NCBI GenBank assembly: GCA_030998225.1
Contig: JAPYXD010000391.1
Location: forward strand, 248,001-312,000
Reading direction: 5' to 3'
Source: Diplolepis rosae
Lineage: Eukaryota; Arthropoda; Insecta; Hymenoptera; Diplolepididae
DNA length: 64,000 nucleotides
In this document: positions 54,693 to 64,000 of the stretch, one piece after another
Position numbering within the stretch: position 1 is the stretch's first letter
How the letters are laid out: every line of letters begins with the position of its first letter
Notes under the pieces: generated by a model
The model's database searches: none
What the model saw: only the letters and a program-made list of their open reading frames with translations
Told to the model about the DNA's origin: nothing
Program-made: the position numbers and the translations under genes

Positions 54693-55607
54693 TTAGGTTG
54701 GCAAAAAAGTAATTTCGCTTCTTCCGCTAGATGACTTTAGTCGCTCGAAGTCGTTCTTCTCTATTGCAAACTTCAGAACGTATATGGTATTTGACAGCTG
54801 ACGTTTCATAGATTATTCAGTAAAAAAAAATTTTAAGTTTTTTTGTTTATTTATTGTTTTGCATTGGTTTGAAATGGAGATTCCAGACGATCATTTTCGT
54901 CACATTTTACTTTATTACTTCAGAAAAGGTAAAAACGCAGTGCAAGTTCGGCAAAAGTTATATGATGATTATAGTGTAATGATATTTGGGTTCCTCACAA
55001 ATTGAACGAAATTCAACTCACCAAACGAATTTCCATTTGCGATTCACTGCTGAAACGTAACGGAACCGATCCATGCTTAAAGCGAATCATAACGGGCTAT
55101 GAAAAATGGGTTGTTCTTGAAAACGTCGTTTGAGAAAGATCATGGAGCATGCAAGATGACCCTGCACAATCTACATCAAAAGCCGATATACATCAAAAGA
55201 AGGTTATGCTGAGTGTTTGGTGGGATTTTAAAGGTATTGTTTATTTTGAACTGCTCCCAAGGTACCAAAATATCAATTCGAATGTCTACTGTCGCCGGCT
55301 AATGAAATTGGACAAAAAAATCAAGGAAAAGCGTCCAGAACTGGCAACTCTTCCATCAAGATAACGCCAGACCACATACATATTTGGTCACTCACAAAAA
55401 ATTATTGGAGTCAGGCTGGGAAGTGATGCCTCATCCACCGTATAGTCCTAACGTTGCACCATCCGATTATCATTTATTCCGTTCACTTCAAAACCATTTG
55501 AATGGAAAAACAATCAATTCAAATGAGGCTGTCAAAAATGCGTTGATTCAGTTTTTTGCATCTAAGAACGAAACTTTCTACGAAAGCGGAATTATTACTG
55601 TGTACAT
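54693..55607 (+). pseudogene. mariner, 5' end and decayed transposase, 3'-truncated
   Basis: Starts TTAGGTTGGCAAAAAAGTAA, a terminus typical of an insect mariner lineage. The transposase begins at the ATG at 54874 (MEIPDDHFRHILLYYFRKGK). After a deletion it continues as ITGYEKWVVLENVV (first D region mutated), DIHQKKVMLSVWWDFKGIVY, and after frameshifts SPNVAPSDYHLFRSLQNHLN (third D) to NETFYESGI. It lacks a 3' terminus and is fused at about 55607 to unrelated coding sequence, giving one chimeric open frame (55384-55938). Confidence 0.85.
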
Positions 55608-56530
55608 GATAATTGGAAACTTGCCACCTCACTTAAGATCAACAACTACTAATGCACAGCTTGTTTTGCTATGTCTCGAAAAACATGTCATTGAATTCGG
55701 CTGGGATGTTGTTCTCAAAAGACTTATCGAACATCTGAACATTTTGGCAAATTTTGGAATTACCCTATCATTCTCAGGAAAAACGGTAAGATTTAAGGAA
55801 ACTGTAGTCTTTATGTTAGAAGATAATTTAGGTAGCCATCAGATAGGAGGTCTCACTGAAAATTTCAGTAAGTCAATTTTCTTTTGCCGCTTTTGCGAAA
55901 TACTTCGTTCTCAATTACAAACGAATGGTTATTCGTAAATAAAATTAAGAACCATCGAGAGAGTCACAATACGTGCGCCCTTCAGGCACATCTAGTCGGT
56001 AAGATGGTTCAGGGAATTAAGAAAAACTCACCATTGAATGTAATAGAATCTTTTCATCTTTGTAACTCTAGTTTGCCACCTTGTCTAGCTTATGATTTAT
56101 TTGAAGGATTCATACAGAAAGATCTCTTGTATGCTATAAAGTACTTCATTAGCAGACAGTGGTTTCAGATTGGTTTCCTGAATTATAGACCTGCAAATTT
56201 AAAGTTATCGACTGACAGTTCTTCAACTAATTGCATGCCATTTATTAAAGAAAAATATGAAAAACCATGCGGCATAGCAAGTCAAATTAGATGCTTAATT
56301 CATGTATTGCCTGTTAAGATATACAATAAAATACGAGATGCCGATGATCCAATTTGACGAATGATTTTGCGTTTAAGAGAAATTTGTGAATTAGTTTGCG
56401 CTCCAGTTGTTTCTCCTGGAAAAGTAATGTTGTTTCACAACAAGATCGAAGATTATTTGCAAATGAGAATAAAGTGTTTTCCACACAAACCCTTGTTACC
56501 GAAGCATCACTACTTGTTATTTTTATGAGC
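55608..56530 (+). pseudogene. Fragment of a multicopy TE-like gene (NLPPHLRS ... LPPCLAYDLFEG family)
   Basis: Reads IIGNLPPHLRS, then LVLLCLEKHVIEFGWDVVLK, FMLEDNLGSHQIGGLTENFS and FCRFCEI (two Cys, zinc-binding-like), a frame change near 55900, then SFHLCNSSLPPCLAYDLFEG, CGIASQIRCLIHVLPVKIYN, a stop at 56357 and further ILRLREICELVCAPVVSPGK and PLLPKHHYLLF. I know this protein type from multicopy, unnamed genes of many animals, probably transposon-derived; its biochemical role is not known to me. The N-terminus was lost at the mariner junction. Confidence 0.65.
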
Positions 56531-57041
56531 ATTAAATACGTAAATAATGATATATATATGATTATATTATTATTATTATGAATCAGGAGTTCACGAACGA
56601 TCTTAAATTAATGAAAACTTGACGAAAACTTTGTCTATCTTTTCACATTCCTCTCTGCTGTCACCCGACCCTTTCCTCGAACTTATTTACAGGTCCTCAA
56701 CAATATACTTGCCGAAATATACGCCTTTCGATCCAGATTTATAAGCATCACAGGTGTAAGTAAAATCAGATGAACTTCATTTCTTTATGTTATCTCCCGA
56801 TTTCTCATTGATGAAAAAAAGCAACTAGTAGAGAGGAAATTTTTATTGTACACTTTTTTCTGTATTGGTACATGTAATTATAATTTTTATTATCTTGAAA
56901 ATTCCTTACCATTGCAAATTATGTTTTTCGAATTTAGTCAATTTTGAGTTCACTCCTGATTACTGCAAATAAATAAATCTTCAATTTTAAGAGCTTTAAT
57001 TTATGGTATTCATTATAATATTTCTAACTAATTTGTTTCAG

Positions 57042-59204
57042 ATGGCGCAGTTATTTAGAATCTGGTCATGCAACAGAGAAACCAAATTTTTCATTGTCCT
57101 TTGAGAAGCTACGATCCCCGAGGCAATTTTTAAGTGCAGCGAGAAGATGGGTATCAGAAGCCCGAAATTAGTATTGAAACGTGATGGAACTCTGGTAGAT
57201 GACGACTTGCTTTTACAGATCTTCCATCATGAAACCTTGATGCTTTTAGAAGGTGGCGAAATATGGCGACGAGAAGATTCTCAAGCCACTAATAATATCA
57301 ATGACGAAATAGAGCAGCCAAACGAGCAAAACTTGATGCATGAGCAAATGGGCTTGAAAAACAGCAAGACGTACCGAAGAATAAGTATGCACTACCATTG
57401 AATGCACAAGCTAATGCAGGGCAAGTTAATCATTTTTCTCCAGGCGCCATAATTTTGCCACAAAATGATGGTGACATGGAAGACGTGGCAGTGATAAACG
57501 GAAATCTCGAATTGCGTGGGCCTATCGTGAACCCATGGTCGACCTATGAATTTAACTGGAGTCAGGTCGAACAGTTCATCATAAATCGATTGGCGACTGG
57601 TGAAAGAACTTGCAGAATACGGAAATTACTGGTGCATCGAATAATTTTACAAATGCGTGATATTTGTACCAAGATCCCCATACGTGTTTTGCGGAATGTC
57701 GCTAAATAAATTATCGAAACGTACCCGGATTCTCTGGAAGATCGACTCCGTGATAAAAAAATACTCTAAGGGCATCATGACTTTTCTGAATGCTTTGAGG
57801 GAACACAACAACTATCTGAACTGATCAGAAACTCAACTACTCCTTCAAATAGTAAAAAGACACCAGCACACATTGTCAGGCTGATTATGTTATCAAGAAT
57901 GGATATAGTGAATTGGCAGCCAAACGTGTTCCCGGGTGGAAAAACCGAAGATACCCTAAAAGTAAAAACAAATATTCTGAAGGATATTTTCATATCTTTG
58001 GAAGTCGGGGAAGCAGCGCGTGAACTTCAGAATTTAGAAATACTGCCAGGGCTTCAATCTAAATTTTAAATTCAACATGGATTTTTCAACAATTTCGATG
58101 AACCACCTACGACTGAAGACCTGTGGGATATTTGGCCAATCCTTCTTCGTAGAGAGTACCTTCTTTACCACTATGAATTGCTGATGGGACACTCTGCAAT
58201 ATTATTGCAACAAAACTTCCTGGAAGAGAAAGGAAGAATATTTAAGTATGGCCGCCAAGCTTATTTAACTGCAGCGGAGGAACCTGAAGATTACGAAGTG
58301 CTCAAAATAATTTTCAATCACTTTAAAGAAGATACAAAACATTTTCTTCTTAACGTACCTGTAAGTTTTCGTTAAAATAAAATTTATTTCAAAAACTGCA
58401 ATAATAATTGATGAACTTATATAAGATGAAGCATAATAATGGCTTTTGCAGGCAGGACGATCGTAGACGGATCTTTAATGTTCGCTGAAAGGTCCTTTCA
58501 TTGCGAGAGAAGGTAAGGCCTCAATTTACGATTTTATACAAATATTGAAAATTAATACTACTTCGAAATTTTTTTTTCAAATTATATTGAATCATATATA
58601 TATATATTATATAATCGACTGAAATAGTTTGGAAAAATTAGTAAATAGTTCATGATACATCCGTAGCCGAATAGGCGTAAATAGATTCTGTGAGAAAAGT
58701 TGTGTGGAACCTCCGTAGCTCAGATGATAAAGCATTCGACCGGCAATCGAAAGACCTGGGCTCGTATCCCAGTGCGGTCGAAAGCGTCTTTTTTCCACAG
58801 AAAGATTTTCAAATTCTTTAAATATTATATTGAAAATTCCATCTAGTCTTAAATGACGTTAAATTAATTCTAAATCACAGGTTGATAAGGTCGACATAGT
58901 AGAACTCCGTTGTCACGATGAGTGATACACTCTTCTAATGATCGACATAATCGACAAAAATTATTTGGGAAAATTAGTAAATACTACTTTGCATTCTTGA
59001 AATTTCAATTTTAATTTCAGCTCTTGATGATGGTTCAATTTATCATCTCGCCGTTGACGTAACAAACTTCGATGTATGCAGTACTATTCTAGACGCTTTG
59101 GATTGGGTCCTTGCAACATACTTTGTATGGAACATGTGTTACCCAACATGTTATGCCCGTATTCTCCAATTTCTTCAAGAAGTTATTCTACAATTGAAAG
59201 CATA
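57042..59204 (+). pseudogene. CIDE-N plus SAMD3-like multicopy gene, broken
   Basis: Starts at an ATG after a TTTGTTTCAG acceptor: MAQLFRIWSCNRETKFFIV, a TGA at 57102, then EATIPEAIFKCSEKMGIRSP, KLVLKRDGTLVDDDLLL and LMLLEGGEIW, which is a CIDE-N (DFF-type) domain. Next, PWSTYEFNWSQVEQFI (57540), IETYPDSLEDRL, IVNWQPNVFPGGKTEDTLKV (57905), TEDLWDIWPILLRREYLLYH (58110) and a C-terminal exon at about 59021 (SIYHLAVDVTNFDVC to LDWVLATYFVWNM), the layout of SAMD3-like multicopy proteins. An intron donor is at 58361 (GTAAGT). Several stops and frameshifts make it a pseudogene. Confidence 0.6.
58700..58825 (+). repeat. tRNA-derived SINE, best copy
   Basis: Contains an A-box-like tagctcagatgataaagc and B-box gggctcgtatccc. 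It folds as tRNA-like arms: anticodon stem TTCGA/TCGAA around loop CCGGCAA (anticodon position GGC) and T stem CTGGG/CCCAG. The D stem is weak and the acceptor stem imperfect, so it is a SINE head, not a functional tRNA. The tail cgaaagcgtcttttttccac ... attctttaaatatt is shared with 2836-2972 and 40265-40355. It lies in the last intron of the CIDE-N/SAMD3-like pseudogene. Confidence 0.75.
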
Positions 59205-59344
59205 GAAGATAGTTGCAAAGCACCAGATGGCAAGAAGGTGAGGAAAAGGGTTCAGACGCTATATAGAAAATTGAATAAGATAGTCATTCCGCAGAATGTA
59301 GATAACGTTACCCAAGAATAGTTTGATTGCATAATAAAGGAATT

Positions 59345-59720
59345 CTCTGCTAAAGAGTAAATTATTTAGAGGAAAAGACAAATATTTAACCTCATAAAGT
59401 TAAAGCAAAAAATTTTTTACCAATAGAGTGTTCAAAACTTAATATTATAGTTAATTACGAAAAAATGTATTATTATTTTAATGTTATTCCGAGGGAAAAT
59501 TCTGATATTTAACCTCACAAAGTTAAACCAAAAAAGTTCCTACCAATATTCCTACCAGAGTATTCGAAAGTTGTAGTCAATTATAAAAAAATGTACTATT
59601 ATTTAAATGGTATTTTAAAAGAAAAGTCTGATATTTAAACTCGTGAAGTTAAACCAAAAAATTCATATTATAGTTAATAACGAAACATGTATTATTATTT
59701 TAATGGTATTTTAAATGTGT
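59345..59720. repeat. Tandem repeat, ~125-bp unit, about three copies
   Basis: The unit tga-atatttaacctca-aaagttaaaccaaaaaa...atgtattattattttaatg starts near 59377, 59500 and 59627. Copies differ at many positions, and the third lacks an internal part. No coding. Confidence 0.75.
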
Positions 59721-60250
59721 ACGACTTAATTTAAATGTTTTTTATTCTTATTGCAATTATTCTTGTATGTCAATTAACTTTTATATTTCATTAAAAAATA
59801 CCCGGGACTTAGAGCGCATGCCCGATATTTATATGTGCATTTTACACTGAAACCGGAACTTTACAGCAGCATTGGAAAAGTACATTTAGTCCAAGGTACT
59901 AATCCGGAATTTTCCCATCTGCGTGCAATTTTACACAATCATTATATTTTTACCTTACTTGCGATCGGGAGCGCTTCGCATGGCTCACGGAGTCGATTAA
60001 TTTTCAGTGATGCACTTTTTACACCGCTGCTAATTCCGCAATAACAAACAAATATTTCTGAAAATTTCCATAACTGCAATTAAAACTGCAGTTTGTAAGA
60101 TTATTCAAAAATTAATAAATTAAATAAATTTTAGGTGCGGGGAAAGGATTAATCACTTAAAATTGAAATTGCGACCAGACTCTCAGACATAGCGTTTTAT
60201 AAGACTCAGCCGTAGAAAAGTTTAGTGACTTTCATTAAAGTGTTTAATTT
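59720..60250. other. AT-rich stretch, no feature recognised
   Basis: An open frame of 69 codons at 59835-60044 has no recognisable motif. Nothing else is seen before the R1-type 3' UTR. Confidence 0.4.
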
Positions 60251-60254
60251 TCTT

Positions 60255-60613
60255 CTACCATCCTTGGTGAGGAGGAAAAATGGCAAAATCTTTTATAGAC
60301 GTTGTACAGGACTCTCCTAGGACGGGTCTAGGCATACCTGTTAAAACCAAAAAACCCCCTCTCTCGAACCAATACACCACCCGCGGAACCGCCTTTCGGC
60401 TTTAAACTTCACGGGTGGTTGGTTCCATTAAAGTCGCGTACGACTCTTCCGTCATCCGTTCGCTCGGAACTTCCACCCGCGGCCACACGCCCACTAGGAA
60501 AACCGTAAGCCGCGCCACCCAGGGGAGAAACAAACAGATTCCTCCCCCGAACGACAAGGACAGTCAAGTCTACCCGAGACGCAGGACCGCGGGTGCCGGC
60601 CCCGATGCGATTT
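60255..60613 (-). other. 3' UTR of the R1-clade retrotransposon
   Basis: Reads on the - strand from the ORF2 stop to cctcctcaccaa at about 60262. The last ~55 bases match the 3' end of the poly(A)-tailed fragment at 21625-21716. No poly(A) run is present here, so the terminus is either truncated or followed by a divergent junction. Confidence 0.65.
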
Positions 60614-63600
60614 CTACTGGCCCTCCCCGTTGTTTCGCTCCCGACGCCCATCAAGTTCTCTCGTCTTCATCACAAGTGTGACGAATGACTCGATGAGCGT
60701 CCAGAACCGCTCAGACTGGAGCATGAGGGGGACCATCGTGTCAGGAGTAAGTTCGGAACCCACCGCCTGACCGAGGACCCCCCTAGCCACACCCCATTTT
60801 GCGCAGACGAAGAGTGCGTGCTCTGCGTTATCCACCGGGGAATCGCAGTAGCAACACGTCTCCTCGTCTCTCTTCTTAAAGCGCCTCAGGTACGCGTTAA
60901 AACAGCCATGGCCCGAGAGCGCTTGTGCCAAGTAAAAGCCGACTTCCCCGTGCTTTCTGTTCAGCCAGGTGGCGAGCTCCGGGATCAGGCGGTAGGTCCA
61001 TCTCCCTGTCTGCTCATCATGCCATCTCATCTGCCATTTCTCGACGAGTCTGCGCCTTCCATCCTTGCGGATGGCCTCCTTCGCGCGAGCGATTTCCTGC
61101 AGGTCGGCGCAGGTAAGCTCCTTGCGAAGCTGAAAGGTTTCCTGCCTTTCCTCCGCCAATAAATCTATTGGCGGGACGCTCGCCAGGACCAGCACAGCGC
61201 TCGTCGAGATAGTTCTATATGCCGAAACTAGTGTCAGCGCGACAAGTCTCTGCGCCGAGAACAGCTTCTTCTGGATAGCATGGTTTTGCAAGGCATTGGC
61301 CCAGACCAGAGCTGCATAAAGCAGCTTCGAATGGACCATGCTCGCCACCAATCTTCTTTTCGCTTCCCTGGGTCCACCAATGTTTGGCATAAGCCGGGCC
61401 AAGTTTGCTCCACATTGGATGGCTTTGGCGGCTGCGATATTTAGGTGTTCGCCAAAGCTAAGCCTACGATCCAGCTGCACCCCCAGGTACTTAATGCTTG
61501 TTTTCCACTCCGTAACGAGCAAAGCCTCCGTTTTCTCAGGGGCCAACCAGCGCTTCGCTCGCCACAGACTTTCGTTGATCCTCAGCTCTAGGATTCCGAC
61601 GTCGTCAGCGGCGCACACGACAAGTACGTCATCCGCGAAGCCGACGATGCTCGTTCCAGCAGGCAGGTCCATGCGCAGGAAATCGTCGTACATGACGTTC
61701 CAAACGAGTGGACCCACCCGCGACCCTTGAGGGGCGCCACATGTCATCTCCTTGAGAGACCATTTGTCGCCCTCATATATCACCCACCTGTCGCTCAGAT
61801 AGTCATCTATCATTTGCAACAGGTAGTCTGGAACCTTTTTCCGCACCATCGCCTCGATGCAGATGTTCCATCTCGCGGTATTGAACGCATTGCGTATGTC
61901 AATGCTAATCAACGCACAGAATCCCTTACGCTTACCAGTTCCTTTTCTTGTATTTGTGGCGATGTTAACCACAGCTTGGATGGCGTCCACGGTGGACCTG
62001 CCTTTCCTGAATCCGAACTGGTTTTCCGAGAGCCCGTTCTCCCCGACCAAGAGAGCCTGAAGCCGTTGTAGAATCAACTCCTCCAGAAGCTTCCCCATCA
62101 TATCCAATAAGCATATTGGTCTATACGACGAGGCAACCCCTAGAGGTTTGTTGCCCTTCCTCAGCAGGACCAACCTCTGCTTCTTCCAATCTGCGAAGAA
62201 CCTCCCCTCCCGAAGACAGGAGTTAAAGGCTTCTAGGAGGATCTCTGGGTACGCCCCGATCACCTCTTTGAGGATCTCGTTCGGCACCCCGTCGATACCC
62301 GGCGCTGTATTTGCCTTAAGCCTTCCACCCGCTCTCTTTAGTTCTTCGAGAGTGAAGAGTTCTTCGCGCCGGACACGCAGGAACTTCGGTCCTGTCTTTG
62401 GAACGGCTCCACGTGTGGAAAAAAGCTACGCACAATGTACTGGACTCGATCGGGATTATCCAGGCCCGGGGTCTTTCTTCTAGCCACCAATCTCTTGGTG
62501 ACTATTTTGAAGGCGAGACTCCATGGGTTCTTCTCGACCTCACCGATCAAGTCTTTCCAGCATTGAAGTCGGCTTTTCTTTATGCCTCGCCTCAAAGCTG
62601 TTTTTGCCCCTTTCCATGCCTCGTGCAGCGTAGCATCCCCCTTTGAACGGGTGAATTTTCGCCGCGCTGCGAGGCATTCTCGACGTAGGGCTGTCAACTG
62701 GTCGTTCCACCAGTACATCGAACCCTTGGCTTGCCTGCGCTCGCGGCGAGGCATCGAGTAGTCGCAAGACGCGACCACCTTCTGCCTCACCGAGCGCACA
62801 GCAGCTTCAAACGACCCAGCAGGGCAGACCCAACCAAGCTCATCGATGAGCCTGGTTTCTTCGAGGTGTTCGCGAAGTCTTTCCCTGCTGAGTCGTCTCG
62901 TGTTCCAGGAGGGGCTCCTTCCTTCGCCGCCCCTACACTTATCTACCGCCTGACACCGTAGTTCTAGTGTGAATTCGATGCACCGGTGGTCACTCAAGGT
63001 TATTAACTCGAGGACCGACCAGTCGCTTATCCTTGAAGCGAGGCGAGGTGCGGCAATTGTGAGATCAATTATTGACCCCCCCACTCCTCGTCTGAACGTA
63101 AATTCCCCGCCCTGATTCAAGACGATCAGTTCGTTCCTAGCGACCATCTCGCCAACCAAGATTCCCCTCCTATCTAGGCGGGCTTCACCCCACTCGGGCG
63201 ACTTACTGTTGAAGTCACCCCCTATGAGGGATCGCCCGATGGCCTCACGGAGGCTTTCCTCAAGGAGGAGGATCTGGGTCTCAGACATCGAAGGGACCGC
63301 CGGGGGAGAAGTAGCAGCTGTACACACGCACATCCGCCACCTCCACCCAGACGAACCCTGCGTCGGTCTCCAGAAAGTCCCCGACGCCCAAATCAGGGTT
63401 ACAAACAAGGATGCCGGCCCTCCTTGATGCATCCTGATACCAATCAGAGTTATCGGACCACTTGTACTGCTCACTAATGAGCAGCACATCAGCCCCCCTC
63501 TCCCTGGCAGTCTGCATCAGGAGGTCCTGGGCATCCTTCCCCCTTCCGAGGTTGAGCTGCAGAAACTTCAATTCCTGCCTCTCAACCTCCGAAGCTCTTC

Positions 63601-63676
63601 CCGGAAGACCGGGCAGGAGCCGCTCCCCGACACATGGGCGACATCTTTTTCGCCCCTGTCTGCGCATGACAGGCAC
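60614..63676 (-). pseudogene. R1-clade non-LTR retrotransposon ORF2 (endonuclease-RT), frameshifted
   Basis: Polyprotein for target-primed reverse transcription. Endonuclease: FLQLNLGRGKDAQDLL start (63560), GGDFNSKSPEWG (63215) and SDHRCIEF (62980). RT: SENQFGFRKGRSTVDAI, ISIDIRNAFNTARW (motif A), GAPQGSRVGPLVWNVMYDDF (motif B), FADDVLVV (61640, motif C) and IKYLGVQLDRRLSFGEHL. C-terminal CCHC-type finger CCYCDSPVDNAEHALFVC (60840). Two frame changes (near 63290 and 62380) and a ~20-residue deletion between RAKRW and LAPEKTEALL show it is inactive. GC-rich, unlike the host DNA. The RT part alone is an uninterrupted 557-codon frame. Confidence 0.92.
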
Positions 63677-64000
63677 CTTGGTGGCGCCTTACAAGTCCTG
63701 GCCAAGTGTCCCGTGGCGCCGCATCTCCAACAGGCGTTTTTCCTGTCGGGGTTGCTGCAGCCCCGGGACCCGTGGCCGTACCCAAGGCACCTGAAGCACC
63801 GGGCAACTTCCAGGTGCTCGCGAATGCGGCACTCTACCCACCCGATCCTCAACTTGCCTAGCTGAAGCAGACGCGCGGCGTCTGCCTCAGCTAGCCGGAT
63901 GACTGCAGTCTTCACCCCACCAAAGCGGGTGAAGAGCCTGCAGGACCCCTCAAAAGCCGGTCTGCCCAATGCCAAGCACAGGGCAGACACAACCTCTTCT
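63568..64000 (-). CDS. R1-clade ORF1 (gag-like), C-terminal part, runs off window
   Basis: Carries the three zinc knuckles typical of R1-clade ORF1: CFRCLGYGHGSRGC, CWRCGATGHLARTC and a longer third C-x2-C...H-x4-C (CLSCADRGEK...GSC). It binds element RNA in this family. The N-terminal part lies beyond base 64000. It overlaps the start of ORF2 in another frame, as is usual in the clade. Intact as far as seen. Confidence 0.88.
   Translation of the reverse strand, partial: EEVVSALCLALGRPAFEGSCRLFTRFGGVKTAVIRLAEADAARLLQLGKLRIGWVECRIREHLEVARCFRCLGYGHGSRGCSNPDRKNACWRCGATGHLARTCKAPPRCLSCADRGEKDVAHVSGSGSCPVFREELRRLRGRN

Noticed and set aside
1..64000. CRISPR arrays, bacterial operons or integrated virus genes
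   Set aside because: No regularly spaced direct repeats of the right size, no ribosome-binding-site-led gene clusters and no viral hallmark genes were seen; tandem repeats found are degenerate eukaryotic types.

Overview
The window is AT-rich, repeat-saturated nuclear DNA of an insect. The evidence is spliced exons with GT/AG introns, many Tc1/mariner elements of several lineages, an R1-clade and a second non-LTR retrotransposon, tRNA-derived SINE pieces and many MITEs. Nothing bacterial is present. The mix (GGCCCA-rich degenerate repeats, mariners, R1-type LINE) suits a TE-rich hymenopteran, but the order is an inference.

The host genes are four small spliced genes, all on the + strand: SPH-A1 (6515-13359), SPH-B (22286-29980), SPH-A2 (39214-47818) and SPH-C (51128-52815). 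None is visible as a long ORF. Each has the same four exons with the same intron phases (1 at entry, then 0, 0, 0). Together they spell a chymotrypsin-fold (S1) domain: a VSL strand and a C-x-G-A-(L/I/S) core, a 'GW' exon, a short variable exon, and a P-x-(G/S)-(S)-(L/I) exon matching the GDSGGPL region. All three catalytic positions (H57, D102, S195) are replaced in every copy, so these are serine-protease homologues (pseudoproteases). SPH-A1 and SPH-A2 lie in a segmental duplication (about 5.2-16.8 kb versus 38.5-51.1 kb). Their introns stay similar while the exons, above all exon 3, have diverged mainly by amino-acid changes. That is the pattern of fast-evolving venom, saliva or effector genes. 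The signal-peptide exon, and the last exon of three genes, were not found.

Nearly everything else is mobile DNA. At least nine large inverted-repeat (fold-back) elements of 0.25-1.1 kb are present (5.6, 13.4, 21.1, 32.0, 38.0, 42.6, 44.2, 45.4 and 53.3 kb), with further elements bearing long terminal inverted repeats (1.1, 17.4, 23.0, 25.5, 30.3-36.3, 39.5, 40.9-43.3 and 49.9 kb). The duplication supplies natural empty sites that date several insertions and define their ends. Two 757-bp Tc1/mariner derivatives in opposite orientation, each with an intact truncated transposase ORF, bracket exons 3-4 of SPH-A1.

Region by region: 0-5 kb, MITEs and dispersed repeats; 5.2-16.8 kb, SPH-A1 with TE-filled introns; 16.8-21.7 kb, a LINE fragment split by a TIR element, a degenerate tandem array and a fold-back; 22.3-30 kb, SPH-B with a 5.3-kb intron full of DNA transposons; 30.3-36.3 kb, a 6-kb inverted-repeat-bounded block holding a THAP-domain remnant and a decayed non-LTR element; 38.5-47.8 kb, SPH-A2; 51.1-52.9 kb, the compact SPH-C; 53.3-56.5 kb, a fold-back, a MITE piece, a mariner and a truncated multicopy gene; 57-59.3 kb, a broken CIDE-N-plus-SAMD3-like gene; 60.3-64 kb, a GC-rich R1-clade retrotransposon on the - strand running off the end.
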